This document shows positions 1 through 9,408 of a DNA stretch of 64,000 nucleotides, piece after piece. The notes beneath the pieces are model-generated. The model was not told the DNA's origin, ran no database searches, and saw nothing but the letters and a program-made list of their open reading frames with translations. A program made the translations under genes and the position numbers. The number at the start of each line of letters is the position of its first letter. Positions within the stretch are counted from its first letter, which is position 1. Source of the DNA: Sinorhizobium meliloti (GTDB lineage Bacteria; Pseudomonadota; Alphaproteobacteria; Rhizobiales; Rhizobiaceae); the NCBI RefSeq assembly GCF_035610345.1, contig NZ_CP141214.1, forward strand, positions 404,230 to 468,229. Reading direction: 5' to 3'.

Positions 1-163
1 TAGCGCTGACTGTTGCGGCCTATCGTGGGCGGAGGAACCCAGCCTGAGAAGGTGATGAGGCTGCGGAGGAACGGCGTCCCTCCCCGCCTCGCCCGTGTAG
101 TCGGCGGCGCATAGATCATCAGTTTCGTCGTAATGTTGTTCCCGTGTCTTGAGGATCCACCGA

Positions 164-507
164 TTACTCGGGATCAGCGTCGATGCATGCGATGAGGCCG
201 TCGGGGCCGGTGGGACATTGAGCCGACCGATCTCGGGGCGGAAATCTCCGGTGAAATCGACGCGGGCACGGATCCCGGCCGCCTTCAATTCTTCAAGCGA
301 AAGAAGCTTAGTGGCGGTGCGGGACCCGACGAAGAACCGGTCCATGTAGTCACGAACGCCTGCGTGGCCCTCGAACCGCTCCCGGGTCGACGGATCGTCG
401 ATGACGGCGTCGTGAGCGAACAGGTGCAGTGCCGCCTGGGCGTCGAAAGAATTGGTAGCGCGGATTAGCGGCTCGACCACATGTCTATAAGGCTGGTTGG
501 TGGTCAT
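164..507 (-). pseudogene. NTF2-like (SnoaL-type) protein remnant, frameshifted
   Basis: Reading leftwards from the ATG at 507 gives an NTF2/SnoaL-like start (MTTNQPYRHVVEPLIRA, then a stretch with DDPSTRERFEGH) for about 90 codons. Near position 230 the family-like reading moves to another frame (TGPDGLIACIDADPE) and stops at 164-166. The original frame stays open to the window edge but there looks non-homologous. A single frameshift therefore explains the gene. Its ATG overlaps the stop of the upstream VOC remnant (ATGA), so the two were once an operon. Sequencing error is the alternative explanation, but four neighbouring genes are broken in the same way. Confidence 0.55.
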
Positions 508-945
508 GCCTTACCTCCGTGCTGCCAGCTCCTGTAGACGAACTCAAGCGTGTATCCGTCGGGGTCGGTGACCGGGGCCGCGTAGTAGCGAGGATCTGGA
601 GCTGAGAGCCCGGAGGGTGAAGCTCATGCACTCCCGCTGCCATCGCAGCAGAATGGGCGGCGCCCTGCAGCTCGACAAACAGGGTGAGACGTGATCTCAT
701 CCAGATTATCGCTTTATAGCGCCACCATCGCCTCGAAATTGGCAACGAATCCTACCTGCACGGCGCGGGCGACGCGGCGCCGTCTTGAAGCCACAAGAAC
801 ATCCAGCCGTCCGCGCCGAAGCCGTTGAGGTCGGGGTGCCCTGGCGTCCGTCCCTGCCGTCGCAGTCGAGGCGCTGGCTCGTGAAGAACAGCTCCCTTGA
901 GTCCTTGCAGGCATCCGGCCATCAGTGACCGGAATGTCCCGTGGG
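504..945 (-). pseudogene. VOC/glyoxalase-family protein remnant, frameshifted
   Basis: Fragments in different leftward frames line up with one VOC-fold protein: an N-terminal half with PDLNGFGADGWMFLWLQDG (about 785-850), a middle with VGFVAN and HSAAMAAG, and a C-terminal part with RYYAAPVTDPDGYTLEFVY (about 515-590) ending at the TGA at 504. No single frame carries all of these, so at least two frameshifts have occurred. The terminal DPDG...LEFV motif is characteristic of the family. The left and right limits are approximate. Confidence 0.55.
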
Positions 946-1063
946 CGTTGAAAACGGACGTAAAAAGCACTTGCACAGATTGAACGAAGGACAGGTAACC
1001 TGCAACGCTTGTGAATACGCAGGCGCGCAGGTGCGCTCCAAGGTGATCGGGAGGTGCTGCCCA

Positions 1064-1270
1064 TCACATACGTTCCGCCGCCGCGGTCAAGCCTGCAGCG
1101 TCGCGTATTCCGGACTGATAGGCACCGATCAGCCTCGCTGCGAGTATTGCAGCCTCCTCGGAATTCAGTGGCAATGCCCGCAATTGCAGTTCGCGACGGA
1201 AAATGCCCTCGATCAACTTGAGCTCGTCAGGCCCTAGTGGATCAAGGGTGCATACTCGTTGGTGTCTCAT
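1064..1270 (-). CDS. Small hypothetical protein (68 aa)
   Basis: The ATG at 1270 follows a good ribosome binding site (AGGAGAG, spacing about 5). The 68-residue product begins MRHQRVCTLDPLGPDELKL and is acidic and helical, with no signal peptide or membrane segment. I recognise no domain. It is divergent from the Crp/Fnr gene at 1546. The frame extends upstream, but the SD-preceded ATG is the better start. It looks intact, unlike its decayed neighbours. Confidence 0.5.
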   Translation of the reverse strand: MRHQRVCTLDPLGPDELKLIEGIFRRELQLRALPLNSEEAAILAARLIGAYQSGIRDAAGLTAAAERM

Positions 1271-1545
1271 TAGCTCTCCTCCCGGGCCTCGCGATCGCCT
1301 CGGTGCCGGGGGAAAGTCTACGCGTCTTGGTGTACATGGCGAGTCAATACTGCGCCTCAAGGACAAAGGGTCTGGAACCGTACAATCACCGCGGAATTGG
1401 AGAAGACTGTCCTTCCGAACCATGCTGGCTTGCACATAGTCGATGGGCAGCCGGCATGCTAGAGTCATGTAACACCGATCCGCAATCCTTGGCAGAAAGC
1501 GGCCGACAGAGCCGCGGTGCTCCGGCTCCCAATGAGGGGAAGGCA
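1271..1545. promoter_or_regulatory. Divergent intergenic region between small ORF and Crp/Fnr gene
   Basis: These 275 bases separate the leftward 68-aa gene from the rightward Crp/Fnr regulator and must hold both promoters. I see no clear FNR box (TTGAT-N4-ATCAA), no EcfG-type promoter and no long palindrome. A reading frame open across it belongs to the Crp/Fnr frame but lacks homology. Confidence 0.35.
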
Positions 1546-2262
1546 ATGGCGATTCCACCCCAAGCTTCGGTTAACAACCAGTTGCTGGACCTGCTTCCGG
1601 AGGTTGACTATAACCAGGTTGCGCCTGACCTCGACTATGTCAAAGTGGCTAGAGGCGCTCTGATCGCTACAGCCGGCGCCCCCATAGACCATGTTTATTA
1701 TCTCACGTCCGGGATTGGCTCCCTGGTCGCCTCGACGCCTGAGGGTAACAAAGCGGAGGCGGGTATCTTCGGAAGTGAAGGTTACATTCCGACTTCTGCT
1801 GCGATGGGTGTAGAGCTCAGCGTCCACGACATCATCATGCAGATCGAAGGAGACGGCTACCGGATGGAGTTCAGCGCATTCCGGAAGTGGATGGATCTTA
1901 ACCGGAATTTCGCCCGAGTGATGATCCGATGCATTGAGGCCTTCTCGATTCAGCTTACCTACACTGCGGTTTCGAACGCGTTGCACGGGGTGGACGAGAG
2001 ATTGGCCAGATGGCTTCTGATGTGTCACGACCGTGTACCAGGCGACGAGATTCCGCTGACGCACGAGTTCATTTCGCTGATGCTTGCGGTTCGCCGTCCA
2101 AGCGTCACAACGTCGCTCCACGTCCTTGAAGGCTACGGTTTTATTCGCTCGAACAGGGGCAACATCATTATCCGGAACAGGCAGGCCCTCGAAGAGTTCG
2201 CCCGGGACGCCTATGGCAAGCCGGAGGCGGAATACCATCGACTTATGACTGCGCTCTTCTGA
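1546..2262 (+). CDS. Crp/Fnr family transcriptional regulator
   Basis: The protein has 238 residues. Residues about 20-140 form a cyclic-nucleotide-binding-like beta barrel (VARGALIATAGAPIDHVYYL), and residues about 165-225 form a Crp-type winged helix (LTHEFISLMLAVRRPSVTTS). The N-terminal cysteine cluster of oxygen-sensing FNR is absent, so this is a Crp/Fnr-superfamily member of the kind common in rhizobia rather than a true FNR. The ATG at 1546 follows a purine-rich AGGGGAAGG. No partner genes are adjacent, so its target is unknown. It appears intact in a region of decay. Confidence 0.8.
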   Translation: MAIPPQASVNNQLLDLLPEVDYNQVAPDLDYVKVARGALIATAGAPIDHVYYLTSGIGSLVASTPEGNKAEAGIFGSEGYIPTSAAMGVELSVHDIIMQIEGDGYRMEFSAFRKWMDLNRNFARVMIRCIEAFSIQLTYTAVSNALHGVDERLARWLLMCHDRVPGDEIPLTHEFISLMLAVRRPSVTTSLHVLEGYGFIRSNRGNIIIRNRQALEEFARDAYGKPEAEYHRLMTALF

Positions 2263-2289
2263 ACCCGCAAAAATACGCATCCAGCCCGC

Positions 2290-2760
2290 CCTGGTACAAA
2301 CAATGCTGCCGTCGCGGGCCGCAGGGTGTCGAGAAAAAGGCGAAGTCCTTCTCGGCGATCAGCTTGGCGGTGGCCCCGTCCATGAGGAAGCCGTGTTCGA
2401 TGCACTTCACACCAGCAGCGATAGCCTTCCGGATCGCATCCGGAGTGAGAGCGTGCGCGGCGACATAGGTGCCCCAATTCTCGGCAATTTCCACGGCGGC
2501 CCGCAATTCTGGCTCGGTAAAGGTGGTGACGTCGAGCGGGCTGAAGGGTGAAGACACCCGCCGCCCGCCGTAGTTTGATCAGAACGACCCCTTGCATGGA
2601 CTGCTCGCGGACGTGCAAACGCACCTCGTCGGGGCCGTCCACGACCATGGCACCCCCGCTCGTCTCCATCGGGGTGAGCAGGCCGCCGGTGCTCCTTCGC
2701 AGGTCGGTGAGCTGGCGGAAATCGCCACGTCATTATCAAAAACCCTTCTGCCATTTAAGA
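2290..2760 (-). pseudogene. Amidohydrolase-family fragment (imidazolonepropionase-like)
   Basis: Leftward frames contain collinear pieces of a metal-dependent amidohydrolase: DFRQLTDL (about 2700), SGGAMVVDGPDEVRLHVREQ (about 2590-2650), then FTEPELRAAVEIAENWGTYV and AAGVKCIEHGFLMDGATAKL (about 2360-2520). The pieces lie in at least two frames. The N-terminal metal-binding HxH region and the C-terminal third are missing. This is the middle of a roughly 400-residue enzyme, truncated at both ends and frameshifted. Confidence 0.6.
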
Positions 2761-2982
2761 TTTCACCGGCGCCGCCTAAAGACAACCAGAAATAGAACAC
2801 CGACGCATGATGGGCCCCACTAAGCTGAACTTCGTCCGGTAGCGTACGGCAACCAGAGACGACCTACACTCGTTTTACGGACAACTCGACGAATAGGGAA
2901 TTTCGCCAGCTATTCGGCTGACGAACCCGTCGGCTCAACTGCCAACAGAAGGCGTCCTTTGAGCTGCGCCAGGGAGGTTCAG

Positions 2983-3213
2983 ATGCAAGTGACGGATGCT
3001 TGGGAAGAGTGGTGGCGAGGGCTTGGACATGTTGCCCGATGCAACCGCGACATGGCACGGACACGCGAAGCATTTGATGCTGGGTATGCGGCCGGCCGTC
3101 TCACACATCGACGAGCCGCTGATGGCGCAGCCGAAATTGCGCGAGGCACGCGTCCGAGGGCGCAAAGACACGAGACCTGGAGAGCTACAAGAGCAGCGCG
3201 GGAGAGCACCTAG
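2983..3213 (+). CDS. Possible small hypothetical protein
   Basis: The ATG at 2983 has GGGAGG upstream and opens a 76-codon frame beginning MQVTDAWEEWWRGLGHVAR, a tryptophan-rich helical start. The second half is arginine- and alanine-rich and of low complexity, which often marks chance translation of GC-rich DNA. It overlaps the end of the response-regulator remnant by 3 bases. I cannot assign a function, and the region 2761-2982 upstream shows nothing else. Confidence 0.3.
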   Translation: MQVTDAWEEWWRGLGHVARCNRDMARTREAFDAGYAAGRLTHRRAADGAAEIARGTRPRAQRHETWRATRAAREST

Positions 3214-3618
3214 CTGCCAGACGGAGGTTTCGCCACGGCCGTCCCTAGATGCCTGTCGTTGAGCAACTTAGAGATTGCCACCACCAACTGTGCCATAGCG
3301 AACGGCTTCCCGAGATGATGCTATTGGGGACGCCTTTCGACGCCCAATCGGGAGCGCTGTCTCCACTCACGTAGACGACCGGCATTTCGGGATCGACCTC
3401 TCGGCTGAAACGCGCGACATCCCAGCCATCGGGAGCCTGCTGAAACTGCATGTCGGTGATGACCCCTTGTGTGGTGGTCGATGCATTGCTCAAGATTTTC
3501 AATGCCTTCTTGCCACTCTCTACAGCAAGACAGCAAATCCCGCCTCGACGAGCGTCTGTTCGAAATCGAGCAGAAGCCGCCCCTCGTCCTCTACCAGTAT
3601 AATCGCGACCGCTAGCAT
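3211..3618 (-). pseudogene. Response-regulator receiver domain, frameshifted
   Basis: Reading left from the ATG at 3618 gives MLAVAIILVEDEGRLLLDFE, a typical receiver start with the acidic pair of the phosphorylation pocket. The frame then stops. A second frame continues with AVESGKKALKIL, GVITDMQF (the phospho-acceptor Asp region) and EMPVVYVSGDSAPDW. A third frame gives PFAMAQLVVAISKLLNDRH and ends at 3211. Two frameshifts thus break a single-domain CheY-like protein of about 130 residues. Confidence 0.65.
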
Positions 3619-3837
3619 GGTGCCCCCGTCGCGCCATGCGGCCGTAGGTCTCAAACGCAGTGACGGGCCACCAGTTCCTCAGAACTTCCAACCCCCGCTC
3701 GGGTAAACGCCTTTCTCCGCCCTTCTACGGAGGTGTCGAGGTCATAACGGATGTGCCGGACGCGGCAAAACCAAAACCTGCCGCTTCTGGAGCCTATACG
3801 TATGGAAGTGCAGGTAAGAGGATTATATCGAATCTAC

Positions 3838-4581
3838 TTATCGACGAGCACCGCTGACCAGCGAAATGGAATGGGCGGCAGCAATTACGAGCGGGGCAAA
3901 CCGCTCTTCCGCTTCCTCGGACGTGTACCGGTTGCGCGAGACGCCGATATTGATCGCGCCATAGGCTGCGCCCCTTGCATCGAGGATGGGGCCGCCACTG
4001 AAAGATCGCCGTGGAAATACTCCTCGAAGGCGGTGGCGTAGCCTTGCGCCTTCGACTTCGTGAGCTTGGCGCTGAGCGCGTCGAGATGCCAGTGGTGTGC
4101 GGCGTGAACGGGTGCAGGTTGGATTTGGAGAGGATCGTATGCGCCTCCGCCTACGGCAGGCACGACAGGATCGCGATTCCCGGCGCCGTACAATAGGCCA
4201 GCAGGCGCGTCCCGATAATCACGTCATTGTCGAGGACGTGGCGGCTCATGAAGCGTGACACGAAGACGATATCTGTGTCTTCACGAACCGTTAGATTGAC
4301 GGTCTCCTCAGTCGTCTTACTGAGATGCATGAGGTAGGGCGTGCCGCGTTCGACCAGGCTGCTGCTGGCCCAGCTGTAGTGATAGCCGAATCGAGCGCCT
4401 TGACGGAGCTTGGTTTCACCGTTCTTGCTTAGATAGCCGAGCTTTTGCAGGGTGTGGGTGAAGCGCGGGAGGCGCTCATGTCGAGCCCCGTCTCCTCGGC
4501 GATCTGCGACAGGCTGAGATTAGCGCGCGTTTCGTTGAAGGCTCTCAGTACGCGGAAGGCAAGCGAAACACCAATGTCCAT
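3838..4581 (-). pseudogene. IclR-family regulator, frameshifted
   Basis: A winged-helix N-terminus (FRVLRAFNETRANLSLSQIA, about 4500-4575) is followed in other frames by the IclR effector-binding domain: LGYLSKNGETKLRQGARFGY, TVNLTVREDTDIVFVSRF, then KAQGYATAFEEYFHGDLSVA and FAPLVIAAAHSISLVSG, ending with TAA at 3838. The parts are collinear and cover the whole family length of about 250 residues, but in at least three frames. The fifth broken gene in the first 4.6 kb. Confidence 0.65.
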
Positions 4582-4699
4582 CAATGATGTTTCGGACGAT
4601 CAAGGATTATGAGGCACGTTATAGCCTTCACCCGAGCCGGGCCAGCCTTCGCGCAGCCATGCGAAACAGTGTTATCTCTTCTCGATCAGGAACACGAAT

Positions 4700-6649
4700 T
4701 CAGCGAGCTGGACTGAATCCCGCCCGCTCCAGCGCGTCCTGCATATCAGGCGACAGCAGGGCGGCAAGGAATGCCTGAACTGCCACCCGCTCCTTCCGGT
4801 CCGTAACTAGCGCGAAATCAAAGTGCTCTTGCGTCAGCGGTATGAAACCCAAGCCAGCCGCGCGCGCGACCGGCCCGATCGTGACGCCCCAGTCGGCGCG
4901 TTTCTGTACGACAGCGGCGGCGACTGCATTGTGTGAGCGAGGCTGGTTCCAGTAGCCATCAGGGCGCGTCTGGCCGAGCAATTGGTCGATCAGGATGCGC
5001 GTACCGGCACCCTGGTTTCGATTGACCATCATGCATTCTGGATCAGCCAGAGCAGCCTCCACCGCCTCCGGCGCATTGCGACCTTCGAAGCGCGCGTCAC
5101 CGCGGCGGAACACGATGCCTTGTATGCGCCGCCAGCCCGGCACGAGCTCGATACCCTCGCTAAGGAACGGCGTGTTGTAGACTTGTGTCTGAGGGTCGAA
5201 AAGATGGATCGGCGCAAGGTCGCACTCACAGCGTTTAGCGGCTGCAAGACCGCCCAGGCTTCCGACGGCCAACGATCGCACCGAAATCCCTTGGCGCGCG
5301 ATCTTGCCCACGACAAGATCAAGGCCTGTGCAGTGACTGCCGATCACAACGAGGTCGGGCACCCTGACCTGCGGCGTGAACAGCGTCACCGGCACTTGTG
5401 CGCCCGCTGGCAGATGGTCGGCGAAGGCGTCAATGCGGATAAAGCCATCAGCCTGGGCGAAGGCGGTAATCGCTCCCGAGCCCTTGCCGGTCGCATAGGC
5501 CATCAGTCCGTCCCGCCCTTGCACCAGCGAGACCATGACAAACTCGGTGCGCCCCAGTTCGGACGGAACGCGGAACGGAAGCTGCGCACTCGTCTGCGCA
5601 TCAACGCGCGGCGGCAGCCCCGCCATGCGCCGCAGGATGGGCACCACCATATCGTGGAAGGTGAACATGGCCGAGGTCGGGAACCCTGGCAAGATGATAA
5701 CCGGCTTGCCGCCGCATACCGCCAAACAGAGCGGCTTTCCAGGCTTAAGCGCAACACCATGAGCAATGATGCCCGGTTTTCCGAGGCGGCCAATAATACG
5801 GTAGCTGACATCTCCCGCACCCTTGGAAGTACCTCCAGACAAAATCAGAACGTCATGGGAGGCGAGCGCCTCAAGCATCGCGGTCTCGAGCCTGGCTTCG
5901 TCGTCTGGAAACGCGCCCAAAAAATGGGCCTCGCCCCCGTTTTCGGTGACCGCCGCACTAACGATCGGCCCATTGGCGTCGTAAATGCCGGCCGGCTGCA
6001 GCGGTTCGCCCGGTTGCACGAGCTCATCACCCGTGGACAGAACAGCAACGCGGAGTTTGCGGGCCACCGTTACCTGCGGGGTTCCGCAGGCTGCGAGTAT
6101 CCCGATCTCACGCGCGCCGATCACCGACCCAGCCCGCAACACGACCTCTCCTCGCGCCATGTCCGACCCGGCGGTGGAGACGAACTGCCCCGGCGAGACA
6201 GCACGCCGCACTTCGATGGCCCCACCCTCGGCTGGCTGAGTATATTCCACCATGACGATCGCGTCCGCACCGCGTGGCAAAGGCCCCCCCGTGGCGATGG
6301 CTGTGGCGGTCCCGGGCAATACCGCAAGTTGCGGGACGCTGCCGCAGGCAATCGTTTCCCTGTTCAGCATCAATCGAACAGGCCGTAGGTCAGAGGCGGC
6401 AACCAGATCTGCTGCCCGTACCGCAAACCCATCGACACTGGAACGGTCGAAAGGTGGAATGTCGACCTGCGCCGCGACGTCTTCTGCAAGAGCCAGCCCG
6501 AGCGCCTCGGCTAAACTCCTTTTTTCAGTCGGCACCGACCAGGGAAACAGCGCTGCTTCGAAACGGGCCAGGGCCTCCTCACGTGACAATATCGTCAGAA
6601 ATTGCTTCTGGTCGGTGTTTTGCGGGATCGAAGAAGGAGACTTCATCAT
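4700..6649 (-). CDS. MoeA-type molybdopterin protein fused to PBP-like domain
   Basis: This 649-residue protein has two parts. Residues about 15-425 are MoeA-like (VDGFAVRAADL near the start, LSTGDELVQPGEPLQ, LSGGTSKGAGDVSY, GKPVIILPGFPTS), the family that inserts molybdenum or tungsten into adenylated molybdopterin. Residues about 435-645 form a periplasmic-binding-protein-like domain (GSHCTGLDLVV, NRNQGAGTRILIDQLLG), which in other contexts binds small ligands such as oxyanions. It lacks a signal peptide, so it should act in the cytoplasm. It follows the second MoeA-like gene by 9 bases, in an operon with tupBCA. The same kind of sensor domain occurs in the HTH regulator at 10191. Metal selectivity (W or Mo) is inferred. 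Confidence 0.85.
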   Translation of the reverse strand: MMKSPSSIPQNTDQKQFLTILSREEALARFEAALFPWSVPTEKRSLAEALGLALAEDVAAQVDIPPFDRSSVDGFAVRAADLVAASDLRPVRLMLNRETIACGSVPQLAVLPGTATAIATGGPLPRGADAIVMVEYTQPAEGGAIEVRRAVSPGQFVSTAGSDMARGEVVLRAGSVIGAREIGILAACGTPQVTVARKLRVAVLSTGDELVQPGEPLQPAGIYDANGPIVSAAVTENGGEAHFLGAFPDDEARLETAMLEALASHDVLILSGGTSKGAGDVSYRIIGRLGKPGIIAHGVALKPGKPLCLAVCGGKPVIILPGFPTSAMFTFHDMVVPILRRMAGLPPRVDAQTSAQLPFRVPSELGRTEFVMVSLVQGRDGLMAYATGKGSGAITAFAQADGFIRIDAFADHLPAGAQVPVTLFTPQVRVPDLVVIGSHCTGLDLVVGKIARQGISVRSLAVGSLGGLAAAKRCECDLAPIHLFDPQTQVYNTPFLSEGIELVPGWRRIQGIVFRRGDARFEGRNAPEAVEAALADPECMMVNRNQGAGTRILIDQLLGQTRPDGYWNQPRSHNAVAAAVVQKRADWGVTIGPVARAAGLGFIPLTQEHFDFALVTDRKERVAVQAFLAALLSPDMQDALERAGFSPAR

Positions 6650-6658
6650 GATGGCTGC

Positions 6659-7789
6659 TCAGTTCAAATTGCGAAGAGGCATAGCTGTGACGGACGTGCC
6701 GACGTCATATCCCTCGCTATCACCCGGCACTGCCAGCCAGGCATCGGCAAGCCGCATGGCCTCCAGCGAAAAATCGCCAACGGCAAGCGGCGTCCACATG
6801 GCCTGCTCTCTGCCGAGCAGGACAATCTCACTGAGCCCGACCTTCGACGCAATCTTTCGCGAGAGCGGCAAGGTTGTACCAATCCGCTTCGAGCGGCCTG
6901 ATAAACGGTCCAGGATCGGCTGGACCAATGCAAGAAAGCCGGCAAAGACATGATCAGGCGCCCCGGCCAAAGCGACCAGCGGCGTACTGCCAAGCCGGCC
7001 GATCGCCGTAGTATCGCCAGGCCGCATGGCGATACGATGCGCAATCAACGCGTTGGAAAGCGTCAGGGCCTCGGCAGTCGCATCAAGGCGGCCAGCACCA
7101 GTGCCTCCGACCAGGAGAAGCAAATCGCAAACCTCGCCGGCAAGAGCGGCTGCGATCGAAGCTGCATCACGGTGCGCGGTCTCTATCGCGGCGATCGTCG
7201 CATTCGAGGTCATCACACATTCGGCAACGAGGCGCGTCGAGAACGTCTCATGGTTTACGGAAGCGACATCGATCACACGCACGCGCGGGCTGCGTACGGG
7301 AATCTGGCTCAACCCTGCTTTGCGAGCGATCAGCAGGTCCGCGGCGCCGACTATCCCGCCTTCGAGAACCGGGGGTCGATGTGCGGTCATGTCCTCCCCC
7401 ACCCGGCGCACGCCCTGACCGGGAGCAGCCTCGCCGACGGCAAAAACGATTGGGCTGCTGCAATCGATCAGATCGGCTTGCAACACACAGTCCGATCCAG
7501 TCGGCATGACGTCGCCCACTTCCACCCGGACCGGGGCCGTCGAAAGCGCCAGAGGTGAGTAGGCGGACGCTCCCACGAGGTCGAGTGAACAACACGCCCA
7601 GCCATCGATTGTCGCAATGTCTCGCAACGGCAGTGCCGGCAAGGCAGCCGGCATCGCCGCGGCGACACGACCAAGCGCCCGGTCAAGCGGCTCCGACCGG
7701 GGAGCGATAGGCATCAAACCACTGAGAAGCGCCGCAAGCGCCACTTCCAGGCTTATCAGGGCGCTCGTCGGAGGATGCACTGTCATCAT
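6659..7789 (-). CDS. Second MoeA-like molybdopterin-binding protein
   Basis: The protein has 376 residues from the ATG at 7789 (an adjacent ATG is at 7786, and a TTG 12 codons further upstream is possible). The MoeA order is recognisable (LDRALGRVAA, IDGWACCSLDLVGASA, VGDVMPTGSDCVLQ, LLLLVGGTGAGRLDA, LVALAGAPDHVFAGF) but divergent: the usual SxxDGYA appears as IDGWACC, and the GGxSxGxxD loop is altered to GGTGAGRLDA. It may be a scaffold or a specialised insertase. It sits between tupA (42-base gap) and the MoeA-PBP fusion (9-base gap), so it is co-transcribed with tungstate uptake. Cytoplasmic. Confidence 0.8.
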   Translation of the reverse strand: MMTVHPPTSALISLEVALAALLSGLMPIAPRSEPLDRALGRVAAAMPAALPALPLRDIATIDGWACCSLDLVGASAYSPLALSTAPVRVEVGDVMPTGSDCVLQADLIDCSSPIVFAVGEAAPGQGVRRVGEDMTAHRPPVLEGGIVGAADLLIARKAGLSQIPVRSPRVRVIDVASVNHETFSTRLVAECVMTSNATIAAIETAHRDAASIAAALAGEVCDLLLLVGGTGAGRLDATAEALTLSNALIAHRIAMRPGDTTAIGRLGSTPLVALAGAPDHVFAGFLALVQPILDRLSGRSKRIGTTLPLSRKIASKVGLSEIVLLGREQAMWTPLAVGDFSLEAMRLADAWLAVPGDSEGYDVGTSVTAMPLRNLN

Positions 7790-7831
7790 CGCCCGATAAT
7801 GGGACAGATGCGGGCACCTTGGCAACAGACC

Positions 7832-8662
7832 TCAGATGCGCTGCCCGCTCGCATTTGGAAAGAAGAGTTGCTGGCCATCGATCTTGTACTCACCGATCGC
7901 CTTCTGGCCCTCAGGCGCAAGCAACCAGTCGATGAATATCTGGCCCAGCTCCGCCCTGACATCGGGGTGTTTTTCCGGGTTCACCAGCATGACGCCATAC
8001 TGGTTGAACAGCCGCTTGTCGCCCTCGACGGAAATAGCAAGATCACCGCGGTTCCTGAACGACAGCCAGGTGCCGCGATCGGAAAGGACGTAGGCATTCA
8101 TGGCAGATGCGGTGTTGAGCGCGGCTCCCATCCCCTGTCCGATGTCCTTGTACCACCGGCCCTTTGCAACCTCGATATCGATGCCAGCGTCTTTCCATAG
8201 CCTGAGTTCCATAAAATGGGTCCCTGACCGGTCACCGCGTGAGACAAATGGCGCTTTTTCTGCTTCGATCGAAACTAGGGCGGCCGCGATATCCGTCATT
8301 CCACTGACGCTGGCGGGATCACTTTTCGGGCCAATCAACACAAAATCATTGTACATCACGTCGGAACGCTTCACTCCGAAGCCCTCCCGAATGAACTTCT
8401 CTTCCTGTGCCTCGGCGTGAACGAAGACCACGTCGGCATCGCCACGGCGTCCGGTGTCGAGTGCCTGGCCGGTGCCCTGCGCCACGACCTTGACATCGAT
8501 CCCAGTCTCTCTCTCGAACAGCGGAAGAATATAATCGAACAGGCCCGTGTCCTGGGTAGAAGTCGTCGATGCAACGACGATCGACCGGGTTTGGGCCTGG
8601 GCCGGCGTCACGCCGGCCAGGATCAGAAGCATTCCCACAGAGAACAATCGGCGGGTCGGCAT
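7832..8662 (-). CDS. tupA: Tungstate/molybdate-binding periplasmic protein
   Basis: The 276-residue protein starts with a Sec signal peptide (MPTRRLFSVGMLLILAG, cleaved near AQA-QT). TTSTQDTGL at residues 33-41 is the oxyanion-binding signature of the TupA/WtpA-like class, distinct from ModA. GTGQAL and SRGDRSGTHFMELRLW are further family motifs. The ATG at 8662 has GGAG seven bases upstream and is preferred over the TTG two codons earlier. It is the last transporter gene of tupB-tupC-tupA and lies 21 bases after the ATPase. The tungstate preference is inferred from family membership and the formate dehydrogenase context. Confidence 0.88.
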   Translation of the reverse strand: MPTRRLFSVGMLLILAGVTPAQAQTRSIVVASTTSTQDTGLFDYILPLFERETGIDVKVVAQGTGQALDTGRRGDADVVFVHAEAQEEKFIREGFGVKRSDVMYNDFVLIGPKSDPASVSGMTDIAAALVSIEAEKAPFVSRGDRSGTHFMELRLWKDAGIDIEVAKGRWYKDIGQGMGAALNTASAMNAYVLSDRGTWLSFRNRGDLAISVEGDKRLFNQYGVMLVNPEKHPDVRAELGQIFIDWLLAPEGQKAIGEYKIDGQQLFFPNASGQRI

Positions 8663-8683
8663 TTTCAATCTCCGTTCTGTCGA

Positions 8684-9406
8684 TCAAAGGACGAGATCGC
8701 CGCGTATAAAGGCTGCAGCCTGCGGCGTGGCTGGACGATCGAAAAAATCCCTTGCATTGGCATGCTCGAAGAGACGGCCCTGGGCCAGGAACACGACATC
8801 TCCGGCAAGTCTGCGCACCTGGCCCAGATCGTGTGAAGCCATGATGATCTTGGTGCCGGAATGGGACGTCGCAAGGATGATTTCCTCCACAAAGCGCGTT
8901 GCCGCCGGATCAAGGCTTGCGGTCGGTTCATCGAGCAGGAGAATTTCCGGCTGGCGCGCCAGAGCACGCGCAAGCGCCAGTCTTTGCTGTTCACCGCCCG
9001 ACAAACGGCGCGCAGGCCTCGAAGCCAGCGCACTCAGGTCAACACTGTCGAGCAATTCCTCGGTGCGCTGGGCGCGCAGGCCGCGCGGGCAACCGGCGTG
9101 AGCAAGTCCATACGCAACATTCGCGGCAACCGAGCGCCGCAACATCACGGGCTTTTGAAACAGGATCGCTCGGCGTTCGGGGCCGGCATCGATCCGGCCA
9201 CCCCAGCTCACGACCCCCCGCGACGGGCCAAGCAAGCCCATGCACAGCCGCAACAGCGAGGTCTTGCCCGCCCCATTGGGGCCAAGAACAAACGTCGGCG
9301 CTCCCAGCCCGATCGTCAGGCTTATTCGGTCGAGTATGGTCGTCGCACCGGCGCTCAGCGACACGTCATCGAAGATAAGGGGAAGATTGCTTGCAGCAGC
9401 GCGCAT
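8684..9406 (-). CDS. tupC: Tungstate/molybdate ABC transporter ATPase
   Basis: This 240-residue ABC ATPase has Walker A GPNGAGKT at residues 42-49, signature LSGGEQQR at 135-142, Walker B ILLLDEP at about 155-161 and switch His in MASHDL. It lacks the C-terminal molybdate-binding (MOP/TOBE) extension of ModC, as expected for a TupC-type subunit. The ATG at 9406 is 2 bases after the stop of the permease gene, so translation is probably coupled. It energises oxyanion import at the inner membrane. Confidence 0.88.
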   Translation of the reverse strand: MRAAASNLPLIFDDVSLSAGATTILDRISLTIGLGAPTFVLGPNGAGKTSLLRLCMGLLGPSRGVVSWGGRIDAGPERRAILFQKPVMLRRSVAANVAYGLAHAGCPRGLRAQRTEELLDSVDLSALASRPARRLSGGEQQRLALARALARQPEILLLDEPTASLDPAATRFVEEIILATSHSGTKIIMASHDLGQVRRLAGDVVFLAQGRLFEHANARDFFDRPATPQAAAFIRGDLVL

Positions 9407-9408
9407 TT

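Noticed and set aside
1546..2262. Calling the Crp/Fnr gene fnr or fixK
   Set aside because: FNR cysteines are missing, there are no fix genes nearby, and no FNR boxes are visible in the FDH island.
4982..6388. A 468-codon rightward frame inside the MoeA-PBP fusion
   Set aside because: It is the opposite-strand shadow of the fusion gene. It has no homology, while the minus strand carries clear MoeA motifs.
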